A DNA stretch of 64,000 nucleotides from Corticium candelabrum (lineage: Eukaryota > Porifera > Homoscleromorpha > Homosclerophorida > Plakinidae): NCBI RefSeq assembly GCF_963422355.1, contig NC_085088.1:7074014-7138013 (forward strand). The letters run 5' to 3'. The translations under genes and the position numbers were made by a program. Within the stretch, counting starts at the first letter, position 1. Each line of letters begins with the position of its first letter. The notes beneath the pieces were generated by a model. That model did no database searches. It was given only the letters and a program-made list of their open reading frames with translations, and was not told the origin of the DNA. Positions 24,656 to 34,060 of the stretch are shown here, piece by piece.

Positions 24656-26160
24656 CAAGTCTGCTACTTGAAATGTGCCTATCACAGACAGCATGCAGTT
24701 TCAGAGTGCTGAGATCTTGTAGCATTTGACATTTACAGAGTATGATATTTGTGCAGTGCAAGAATTTATGTTCGTTGCATTGTTAAGTATGGCAACTAGT
24801 ATTTTAGCAGTAAACAGACTCTGTCGTAAAAACTGGACTCAACTGTAATCTTGCGCTGCAGTTCTTGTCACTTCCATCAACGCATGCAGCCATTGCCTTT
24901 GGGGGCAAATGTACGTTAGCGCGCGTCTCTGAAATTTTGAGTTAATGCAAATTTTCAAAATGTCTTCTTAATTAATTCTACTTAGAATCGTCATGACAAG
25001 AACTGGAAAGCCCTCTTGAATGGAAATAAATTAGATAAAATACTACTTGACCACATTTTTAAATCTGCCATTTTTAAAATTTTTGATTTTCAATTCTAAC
25101 GTGTTTTCTCTCAGTTTAGTATAAACTGAAACATCAATACCCCAGACAGAGTTAATCGGCACCAAGAAATAAAATAACTTGATTTAGAACAGCAGGAGGG
25201 CGCTGAGTATTAGATGTGCCTCGTTATTTGTGACAGTCATTGATTGGTAAATTACCCTTTCGATCCAAGCTTCTAGAGGTTTCTGCAGAATTTGCAAGCA
25301 TGTAGTCTTGAAACTTAATTTGGAAATGGAAGTTGTTTGCTGGGAGAAGCAATGGAAAGCCCCTCTGTATAGTAGATAGACCATTTCTCCCTTTGGATTG
25401 TATGGTACGCTGATGGCAGGTATACCTTCGTTCTAGTTCATGCGACTTATACGGGCAGCAGCTTATTGGCCCGTTTTCCGCACGGGCAAATTAGATTATT
25501 TGTTAGTTAATTAATTTATCGTAGTATGCATTTATAAAGCTTGTATCATTTACAAAATTAGCAACAGCGGACAGAATTCTCATAAAGTTAATTAATTTAA
25601 CATCGTGTGCAAATTTATGTTGTTGCATGAGTATATCCCGTTCTGAGACTTTATCGTTAAGTATATCTCGTTCACATGCATTTTTACTCCGTTCTGGAGA
25701 ATTATCAGCCGGACAAAATTCTCCTGAAGAATTTCGTTTACGGTTATATTCCGTTCAATGATATCCCGTTCTGAGAAATCAGCAGGGATCGAGTATCCCA
25801 AAGTCCAGATGCCACTAGATACAAATGCAGTTCTTTGGCCCGGGCTGGTTATTGCAGCAGATGAAAGGTGGTTGTTTCTTCCATGTCATGCCTTTGCAAC
25901 GTTTGCAATTGAAGTCCTTTTGCCAATATTGTTAGGATAGGCTTCAGTATAGAATAACTAAGAAAGACCTCTAAGAAAATGAAGACGAGATCAAGATCTA
26001 CAGAGGAAGAGCGTTCGTGATATTATAATTATTAATATTATGGTCTTGCATGAGCATTGATGACGGTTTGCATTGCCTGTATAGACACGGTTTGCATTGC
26101 CTGTATAGACACGGTTCGAAAGAAGGAGACAACATAGCTAGAAAGTAGAGGTAGATATTA
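24656..26160. other. No gene; small repeat clusters
   Basis: Near 25632-25780 the phrase ATATCCCGTTCTGAGA and relatives (TATCTCGTTC, CTCCGTTCTGGAGA, ATTCCGTTC) recur about five times. At 26078-26118 a 25-bp unit GGTTTGCATTGCCTGTATAG is repeated in tandem. No coding motif was seen. Confidence 0.4.
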
Positions 26161-26169
26161 TAGAAGTAC

Positions 26170-26637
26170 GTGATTATTCGGTCAAACTGCTCCAGACTGC
26201 TTCAGGTCCAATTCAACAGTAAGAAAAGGCCGCGTGCGACACCCTATGATGACATCACAAACGTCAGCAACGCGTATGCATATCCCTGCCGTTCTCCGTA
26301 TGTTGTTCTCAACGAATATCTACGCGTAGATACCGTAACTATGGAGGCAATACTCTCCCGGATAATTTGTAACCCGTATATAAATATCTTGCTCTTATCG
26401 ACGTCGCCGATAATAGACGACAATATCCTTGCATGCGTACCGTCCGAGGTCAAGATTGGGCATTTTAAATTTTGTGGAGATCCACAGCGCCGTTCTAGAG
26501 CAATTCGCGAGCGAGTGGAGGCTGGTTCGATCGGCAAGAAATCACGTCGTACCAAGACAGCTCTGAAAGACGACGATACCTCCACTGTTCACCCCCATCG
26601 AATCGGCGTCGCGGGCGCGAAGTCAAATTATAGGTGA
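26170..26637 (+). other. Unassigned open frame of 155 codons
   Basis: This is a fairly long open frame with basic, Arg-rich C-terminal residues. I recognise no domain, signal peptide or membrane segment. A 113-codon minus-strand frame overlaps it. It could be chance or part of a decayed element. Confidence 0.15.
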
Positions 26638-27674
26638 CGCCACAGTGAACAGCATTATAATGACATCTCATATCTACAGAGAACGCCAGCGCCAAATATA
26701 GATAGAGGGCACAGAGCATCGCAAACGGGAGTGGCTATTCCACAGTGCGAAAAGTGCAGCGGTTTGCGAGCGCATAGGCAACAACCTATTTGGTGACGTC
26801 ACGATCGACGGACAAAAGCCAGCAAAAAGCGAATCACAGGGCACTGGCTCACGCGAAGGACACCAGTCGCGTAGAGAAGGTTGCTTGCTAGAAGAGGAGC
26901 GGAAAGGAGCCGTCGTTTTACAGAAGGAACAGAGATGATTCAAAATGCCATCCCCCATGGGTCACTTTCCTTTAGGTATATAGTCTATCGCAATTAATGT
27001 GCATTTTGCTTGTCACATCGTGCAGCTGTGAAATGAGTATTAGGGCACTTCGTCGAATCGACTCGAGTCATATATGTTAGGTCAACGATAGGGCAAACAT
27101 GGTTAAATAATGAACTTTAATTATACAGCATGAGCGACTGCAATGTAATTGATGAGTTCGGTCATAGACACTCTCGAACTAGATGACATAACCATACTCG
27201 ACTGCGACTAACAAATTTGGGCTCACTAAAGTGTTGCTGTACTTTACAAGAATGTTCACCACTAATGTTTTAGAAAATTTGCTACACGACAGTCGCACCG
27301 TATACTCCTAGATCTTCGCCTCTCACGTATGTTGACAGTGTAATTCACATTTTGTGCAGGCCTGTGCTAATGTAATTTATACTAATTGGGCTGCAAGCTA
27401 CACACAAATTAATTAAGATAAAACATTCCATACGAAAACAACTCTTAATACTATAAACCAGCTACTACATACAAATAATTAACTAAAGTCGAAAAGCTAC
27501 TCTGTTCGTTAGCCTTGCTACCAGTACACGACAAAGAATTAATTAAAAAGCATCCAAAGAGTCAGTTTTAAAACATCAGTAACAGATTCGAAAAGCTAGT
27601 ACATGCAGTTCTTGTTACTATAGATTCTTAACGGGTAGACAACCAACCTGTCGTTTTCTTGGCTGCATTTGGCT
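26638..27674. other. 3' flank of Asteroid-like gene A
   Basis: No coding motif was seen. The part from about 27420 to 27600 (CATACGAAAACAACTCTTAAT and following) resembles 44790-44900, the matching flank of gene B, so it belongs to the duplicated block. Confidence 0.4.
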
Positions 27675-29642
27675 TTAGGGTTGTCCACCCTTCTCATCGT
27701 TTTCGAGGTAAGTCTCCAGATTCGCATGTTCACCTGATGCTTCACCTTCCTCTCTTTGTCTTTCATCACGTTCCGGGCTCGTGCTTGCGACAGCAAGGTC
27801 GACATTAGAGTCATTACTATCGTAAAGCTGATAACGTGTAGAACTACCTAGAGCACCCGAGGTATGCTCGGTGATTGTTGGTTTCACATATTTGCTTTTC
27901 TTTCTCTTTTCTTTCCCATGTTCGAAATGACTACCACCTGGCTGTCTGCCCAACAGTTGACACATGTCTGCAAACATCTTCGAATCTTCTGACGCATCAA
28001 TGAATTCTTCGTATGTACCATACTTTGAAGCAGCATAATGTGACAATTGTCCATTGAAAATTCGAGCGACATTAAAATTGGGCAGTGGAAAATTTAACAC
28101 GGAGTTTAGGATCATGATGTAATACAATACGCTTTGAAATTCAGCAAAATTATGTGCAAATATCGAATTTGGCCGTTTGTGTTTTTTCTTCACAGGCTTG
28201 TAAAGTGAATCCAAAGAATAACTTGTCTGTTTGACAAGTTGATTAAATGCTAATGAGCAGCTAACGAATGAAAATATGAGAGCATAGACAGCCTTGTTTG
28301 GTACCCGATGGGTTTTCAGATGAGACCAATAGTAGAGAGCCGCTGCAGGCAGTCTCCAGTCTTCATCTAATTTGTGAAATTCATCGATACCGCAACCTAA
28401 CGCTGAACCTAACACATCAAGTCTTTCTTGGCAGCTCATTGACTGAATTTCTGCAAGTCCGCAAAGGTTATCAGGCGTTGGAATTTTAACATCGTAATCC
28501 TTTAGTGCAACGCAGCCATCCGCTCTCCCCATTTCAATCACTTTAGATTGATTACATGTAGTTCCTCTAAAGAGAATTGCATACATGATTTCTCTTATGG
28601 GACGAGAGCATGTGTGTGTACTGGGGTTCGACATGTTCTCCTTTTGAACGCGCATTCTTACTCGACCACGACTGGCAGCTTGGACGGCAACCTTAGAGAA
28701 CTTCACCATCTTGAATGACTCGATCACCCAGTCTGGAAAAGCACTACCATCAACCATCGTCATAGAACAATCTGACAATGGAAGAGTGCTAGCTCTTGAC
28801 TTTTGCAGGATTACGGTAAATTTTTTAATTTCCCGGTCCGTAGTCAAATTAGCTAACAAATCTTTTTCGACGTCCTGGTTATATGAGTGTTTTCTAAGCC
28901 ATTCAATAACAGTGGGGATTACTCCATGTTTACTGTTTGGCAGATATGGCATACGAGTAACATCCTGTGTAATGTATTTATGCAATGGTTTTAGTTGCTC
29001 CTCACTAGTGAGATCATTGCCTACCAGAACAGCCAGAAGTGGAAGAAAACAAGCTGACAAGGAAATGTGGCGAAGAAAAGCTTTTCGATGGTAAATCTTG
29101 CAATGTATTTGCCCTTCACTGTGCTCCCATTCAAACATGTCGAGGGGAATCAGACTATTAGCTAATAGGTAGAAGTCACTGTCGTTAGAAAGCACCGGAC
29201 AGCAGAAATTGTTTGCCAATCGAGCAGCTACTCTATCTCCTTCAAAGTCACACATCTTTATTTCAACGCCGGAGTCGGTCACTGCTTGACAAAACACATC
29301 TGATGTGAAAAGAGGAGGGACGGAACCACTCCTTTGAACTTCATATATGTTTTCAGTAGCTCTCCGTCTTTGAGTCGCAAGCTTCAGGTCATCTTCATCA
29401 ACTCCATCCAGAACTACAATTGCTTCTAATTCATTTTTCTGCAGCATAGAAAAGAAAACTCTAACCAGTTGGTAATACTCCAAGTACTGACCACCACATT
29501 GCATGTCTAGCTTTGAAGAACGGTAAAGATGTAAGTACAGGTTGTTCCCATCAATTATTAGCTTAGTATTGGACAAGCGTGTGCATAATGTCCAAACAGC
29601 AGGAATGTCGCTCACGTATGACGTCAATCCACGGATACCCAT
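27675..29642 (-). CDS. Asteroid/ASTE1-like XPG-fold protein, paralogue A
   Basis: This is a single uninterrupted frame of 655 codons starting MGIRGLTSY, the conserved start of Asteroid homologues; ASTE1 proteins are of similar length. The XPG/FEN1 N and I regions are visible with their acidic residues: D31 in LIIDGNN, D79 in VVLDGVDEDD, E134 and D136 in CDFEGDR, D154 and D156 in LSNDSDFYLL. The middle and C-terminal region is Asteroid-type helical sequence ending in an acidic, low-complexity tail (residues about 600-655). Family knowledge points to structure-specific DNA nuclease activity; ASTE1 has been linked to trimming 3' overhangs at DNA breaks. Activity here is inferred. No introns. A paralogue lies at 45060-46892. 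Confidence 0.88.
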   Translation of the reverse strand: MGIRGLTSYVSDIPAVWTLCTRLSNTKLIIDGNNLYLHLYRSSKLDMQCGGQYLEYYQLVRVFFSMLQKNELEAIVVLDGVDEDDLKLATQRRRATENIYEVQRSGSVPPLFTSDVFCQAVTDSGVEIKMCDFEGDRVAARLANNFCCPVLSNDSDFYLLANSLIPLDMFEWEHSEGQIHCKIYHRKAFLRHISLSACFLPLLAVLVGNDLTSEEQLKPLHKYITQDVTRMPYLPNSKHGVIPTVIEWLRKHSYNQDVEKDLLANLTTDREIKKFTVILQKSRASTLPLSDCSMTMVDGSAFPDWVIESFKMVKFSKVAVQAASRGRVRMRVQKENMSNPSTHTCSRPIREIMYAILFRGTTCNQSKVIEMGRADGCVALKDYDVKIPTPDNLCGLAEIQSMSCQERLDVLGSALGCGIDEFHKLDEDWRLPAAALYYWSHLKTHRVPNKAVYALIFSFVSCSLAFNQLVKQTSYSLDSLYKPVKKKHKRPNSIFAHNFAEFQSVLYYIMILNSVLNFPLPNFNVARIFNGQLSHYAASKYGTYEEFIDASEDSKMFADMCQLLGRQPGGSHFEHGKEKRKKSKYVKPTITEHTSGALGSSTRYQLYDSNDSNVDLAVASTSPERDERQREEGEASGEHANLETYLENDEKGGQP

Positions 29643-29817
29643 AATTTGTTAAAGTAAACTAAAACAGACAAGCACAACAACTGCCATCAGAAATACTAGT
29701 ACAACACAACTGCAACACACGTTGGTGATTATTCCAATCCACTCGATAATAAGCAACTACTGTATACGAAAAACATAGATGCATTTGCATGATATATCTA
29801 GTGTATAGAAAGTACAA

Positions 29818-29820
<3 letters not shown>
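29643..29820 (-). promoter_or_regulatory. Upstream flank of Asteroid A
   Basis: The stretch to about 29800 is similar to 46893-46990, upstream of gene B (shared GCAATCAGAAA, AGCAACTA and ATGCATTTGCA-type blocks). The promoter role is inferred from position and shared retention. Confidence 0.4.

Positions 29821-29911
<91 letters not shown>
29821..29911. repeat. (TG)n microsatellite
   Basis: 91 bp of TG. It lies inside the region duplicated around the Asteroid genes but is absent from the other copy. Confidence 0.97.
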
Positions 29912-29912
<1 letters not shown>

Positions 29913-30646
29913 TACGCGGCCACGTCTTTTGTCCGTTTGCAAACAAAATTGGCACACACACTCGGTACACAAAAGGAAGATTTAAGTAATAAAATTTTAA
30001 AAATAATGCACAAGGTCCCCTCTCAAGGAGTCGACCCCGCGTAAAATTTCTCGATGACGCAAACGCTAGACATTCCAGTTTATCCAAACACTCCGCCCAC
30101 GCCAGTTCTGTGTAGACCGTACGCGTCTTCGTCCTTTGCAAAGCTTCCAGTAATCGAATATTTCTCGCCCACGGAACTTACTCTTCTACGCTTTCGTTTC
30201 TCTCCAAATTCTGATTACATTTGCACCAAATTCAACCTACACGTTTTCTGCAGCAACCGCTACCCGGGGAGTGTCGATATCTATCGAAACAAGCGCGAAG
30301 GGCAAAATTCGAATTTATTCAGCACATCCGGGACCTCGCAGCAAAGATTGCACGTGATGTGTCCTCACACGCTCAGACTGCATCTTCCGTCAGAACGCTA
30401 CAGTCTCCTGCTCGTACGAAGGACGGGGCATGGATCTAGTACGTATACATAGTATACATATTCAGCCAAATGAGGTTATGAAAGATCTCCTATCTAGAAA
30501 ATTGTCGCGTTGCCTATACTAAGAAATAAATTCTACTTTTCCAGAAAATTTTTACGGCCGGAACAAATATCCTCAGAAATATATTGCTCGCGACTATAAA
30601 CCCAATGTTTCAAGCCTGTTTACAAAATGTTTAGTTTAAACGACTG
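29912..30646. other. Insertion plus duplicated flank
   Basis: About 29912-30480 has no match beside Asteroid B. An open frame at 30054-30452 (132 codons) is not recognised. From about 30485 to 30630 the sequence again matches 47018-47147 (TATACTAAGAAATAA, TTTCAAGCCTGT), so the duplicated block resumes and ends just before the hAT insertion. Confidence 0.45.
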
Positions 30647-31888
30647 CAGTGGCGGATCTAGGGTAGAGGTTGTAGGGGTTGCAAACCCCCTTGTTAGACT
30701 CGGAGTTAAAGCACAATGTCATAGCTAAAGCTGTATTGTGCTTATTTCAAACGGTGGCAGTATTTATAATAACTATATATTATTAGCACATTCTTGACGA
30801 AGTAAGAGATCTAGCAGCGAAAATCCAAACTCGTGACCAGGATATTCTTTTGCGTACGGAATGGTTCACTCAGTAACTGAAAGAATTGAGGCAACAAGGC
30901 AAGATAAAGACAACCCCTTGACTTCTGGTGTCAAGACATTCTGCGATTTGCAGACAGTATCACATCTGTTGAATCTGTTTCAAGAAAACAGAACTTACAG
31001 CAAAACAGGAGCAATACACCTAGTGGGAGTCCGATTGAGCACTACAAATTAATTAATTAACGATCCCGTTGTGATACCCTCAGACTTCCTGCTTCTTCAA
31101 ATGCGCGAATGATTTAATGATGAGCAAGATAATGTCCGAGCGTTGTTGTGTCTAGTGTCTACCCTTCTGCTTCGTTCTGACGACCCAATGGAAGCGTAGA
31201 TTGATTGCTGCACTGGCAAGCCGATCTTCCAATCTCGAAGTCTCTAAGAAGTAAAGTGAGAATGTGGCATGCAGTCAGTATAGCAAAGCAAACACCAGAA
31301 AATGCAAGAAGCAAGGAAAAAAGGCCAAGAGTGCAAGAAGGCCATACCCAACAACCTTCTCCTGGCCTTGAAAACCTGTGACTCTCAGTTGCACCCGAAT
31401 GTTCATCGTATGATATTGATAGCATGTACATTGCCTATTGCAAGTGCAAAAGCAGAGAGGTCATTTTCTCTACTGCATGAGGAGACTGAAGACTTATGCA
31501 AAGTCTACCATGGCAGAGGATCGTTTTGCAGACCTATCAGTTATCGCCATGCATTACAAAGAGCGGGTACCAGTTGTTACGCTTTCGTACAAAATCATTC
31601 ACGGAGTTTGTTTCTACCGTCTTTGTTTAAAAGAGACATAACTGCACAGTAATTTACTTAACATTTATTTAGCAGTAGTATAGGCATTATGCAGTTAGAT
31701 TCTGCTAAACTGTTTTGATGATTTTAATAGGGATATGTTGCCATTGCTGTTGCCATTTACTTTAGCTAAGCTCTAAGAAGCCTGGGCCATTGCACCTCTA
31801 ACAATACAAGTGCATTGACTGAAGTGGGCGTGGTCTATCAAAACCTGCAACACCTCTTTTCGAAAATCCTGGATCCGAGCCTGGACTG
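30647..31888 (+). mobile_element. Internally deleted hAT element with transposase remnants
   Basis: The left end CAGTGGCGGATCTAGGG and the complement of the right end (CAGGCTCGGATCCAGGA, from about 31883) are the CAG...GGATC type of hAT terminal repeats. Two frames on the plus strand, 31302-31652 and 31438-31641, together give ILIACTLPIASAKAERSFSLL then RRLKTYAKSTM. This is the hAT C-terminal dimerisation motif broken by one frameshift. A short frame at 30861-31052 may be from the central domain. Most of the transposase is deleted. An 8-bp target duplication is not clear. Confidence 0.65.
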
Positions 31889-32008
31889 CGTACAGAATAC
31901 TGTTTATTTAAGAAAACACTGTAAATCCTTTCGCTTTAACCACTACAAACCTTATTCTCACTTGAAGACATGCAGTTCTCTCATTGTATAAATCACGCCT
32001 AATATGTA

Positions 32009-32624
32009 AAGCCCAGTTCACAATACGACGCTGACGTTGACGCTGACGATGACGACAATCGTCACAGCGTTCGTCCAGCGTTCGTGCAGCGTTCTTGACG
32101 CTGGAGTTGACTCAAGTTCAACTTTAGCGTCGATTTCGGAAATTTACCAACGTAACCGGAAAACACGTGATTACTTTTTACAAATCAAAGAGCAGTTCTA
32201 TTAAATCCCGAATTTGGCATGGAGGATCTAATCGACAGCGTGCGGAGTTGAACTTGTCTTTGGCGCGTGCATTGAAAGAATACAAAGACCTGCCGTCTTC
32301 GTGGAAAGATTGGTCTGAACCACATTTACCGTTGTTGAGATTCTCTAACCCTACGCCTACTGCGATGAATGAGAAGTAGAAGAATTACAAGGTCTTCGTC
32401 CATGACACACGTGGTGTCACAATAACGTGCGTTAGCATGCGCTCAACGCTCGATTATCCAGACAGGTGCTGACCAACGTCTCATGACGCTCACGGAAAAA
32501 TATTGTAAATGATACAACGTCATCGTTGGCGTCAGCGTCAACGTCAGTGTCAACGTTCAGCGTCAACGTCAGCGTCAACGTCAGCGTCAACGTCAACGTC
32601 AGCGTCGTATTGTGAACTAGGCTT
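32009..32624. mobile_element. Inverted-repeat element with internal GTCAGC minisatellite
   Basis: The left end AAGCCCAGTTCACAATACGA and the complement of the right end, AAGCCTAGTTCACAATACGA, differ at one position and are each flanked by TA. Inward, both ends carry repeats of a 6-bp unit (GACGCT/GACGTT). The right side, about 32524-32610, has at least ten units. The open frame 32167-32379 inside has no known motif. A TA flank fits a Tc1/mariner-type non-autonomous element, but this is inference. Confidence 0.7.
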
Positions 32625-32655
32625 TAGGGCATTCTATCTATACTGACACACCAAT

Positions 32656-32657
<2 letters not shown>

Positions 32658-32718
<61 letters not shown>

Positions 32719-32738
32719 CATACATACATACATACATA
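32658..32738. repeat. (TA)n then (CATA)n microsatellite
   Basis: About 55 bp of TA followed by about 25 bp of CATA, directly before the truncated retroelement. Confidence 0.95.
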
Positions 32739-33800
32739 CTCGTAAGATGGTACAGGACTTTCAAAAAAAAGACTTGCAATTCACTGAATATTGCAAATTT
32801 ACATTTCCCAAGGCCTTTACTATCAGGAGACTCCGAAAGTCATCTTCAGATTTGTCACTATCTGAAAAGCAAACACGGTTTTTCGACTTTAGATTTCAGC
32901 ACTGCTACTCAACGACAAACCCAATCAGAACTTGACTCTGATTTAGTCAAGTATTTGTTGAACACTGCTAGCTTACGAGACAGAACGCGTTTAAATTCAA
33001 TCAGTACATCTCATGCAGGAGCTTGGTTGCGGTTAATACCCAACCCTAGCCTCGGTCTTCCATGTCTCCTCATGAGTTTGTTATTGCAGTACGGCTCTGG
33101 TTGGGAATCAAGATGTTTCCTTCTTCTTCGGCATCTGTCTTTGTGCAGTTGTGGTCAGCACATTGACACTTTCGGAGATCACCTTCTTGGTTGTGGTTTT
33201 GGTCTAGAGCGCACATGTAGACACAATGCATTGACAAAAGTTATTTTCCAGGCCTTAGTGGTTGAGAACAGAGATGTTATGAGAAAGATGAGGTGCAATG
33301 GTTCTACTGAAAGCCGTCCTGGTGATGTTTTCACCCTGATTTCTTGGAGGGTCGACCTGCCTATTTTGACGTAACAGTTAGCAACTCTTTGTAGCCGTTA
33401 TATCTGACAAAATCAGCTGTAAAATCTGGAGCCGCAGCAGAGGCAGGTGAAGAACAAAGGCTACTCGTCATGAAGACAGAGTTCGTACACCTGGTGGTCT
33501 CTTTTATCCCTTAGTGGTTGAGACCTAGGGGCTCTGGTCATTATTCAGTATCAAAACTCTGAAAGTTATTGGTTCCAAAACCTCAGCAGTCAGTGGCTTT
33601 AATTCCACCAGGCTTTCCAAAATAAGATGCAGCAACTTTCTATTTAATTATGGAAACATAACTCGAAAATGATTCATAAGAGAATTCAGCTTGAAGTACA
33701 GGACGTTGATATTTGGGGTATACCTAGTGTAATGTAAGACTTGTTGGTTTGTGGATGTTTGGGGGATTGTTGGAGTTTGGAAAAAAAAAGAGAAAAAATC
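32739..33800 (+). pseudogene. 5'-truncated copy of the RT retroelement (3' third)
   Basis: From CTCGTAAGATGGTACAGGAC at 32738 this matches 36317-37260 of the longer copy. Decayed frames give DRTRLNSISTSHAGAWLR, then LCSCGQHIDTFGDHLLGC and RTCRHNAL, a conserved zinc-binding-like block near the C-terminus of this polyprotein family. It carries about 80 extra bases near 33259-33340 relative to the longer copy. It ends in an A-rich tail (33780-33799), as expected of a target-primed retroelement. Truncated and frameshifted, so inactive. Confidence 0.7.
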
Positions 33801-34060
33801 TATAGCAACTGGCCGGAATGGTTTTACCTTTTAGTAACGCTGTTCGTAGATAGTTCGTTTTCTGTTAAGTGACACGACTTACACTTTGGTCATCAAGGAA
33901 TTTGATCATATGGAGTTTCATTAGAGATCTACCGCTTTCGAATTGGATACTTCGCTCCCATTGCAGGTCGCCTGAGTGCTGCTGAGCCTACACGTCTGGG
34001 TTGGGGAAAGGCAAACGGTAGGAAGACTATTCGTAACTCTTCTCAAATCCTGAGAAGTCT
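33801..34060. other. Probable 5' untranslated part of the longer RT element
   Basis: No coding motif was seen. It sits between the tail of the truncated copy and the first zinc-finger-like trace of the longer copy. The true 5' end was not located. Confidence 0.3.

Noticed and set aside
28711-29094. 127-codon plus-strand frame
   Set aside because: It is antisense to the conserved Asteroid A coding sequence. The Asteroid frame is far longer and has family motifs.
30054-30452. 132-codon open frame upstream of Asteroid A
   Set aside because: No motif, no match in the duplicated flank of Asteroid B, and a second overlapping frame of similar quality. Kept only as a note.
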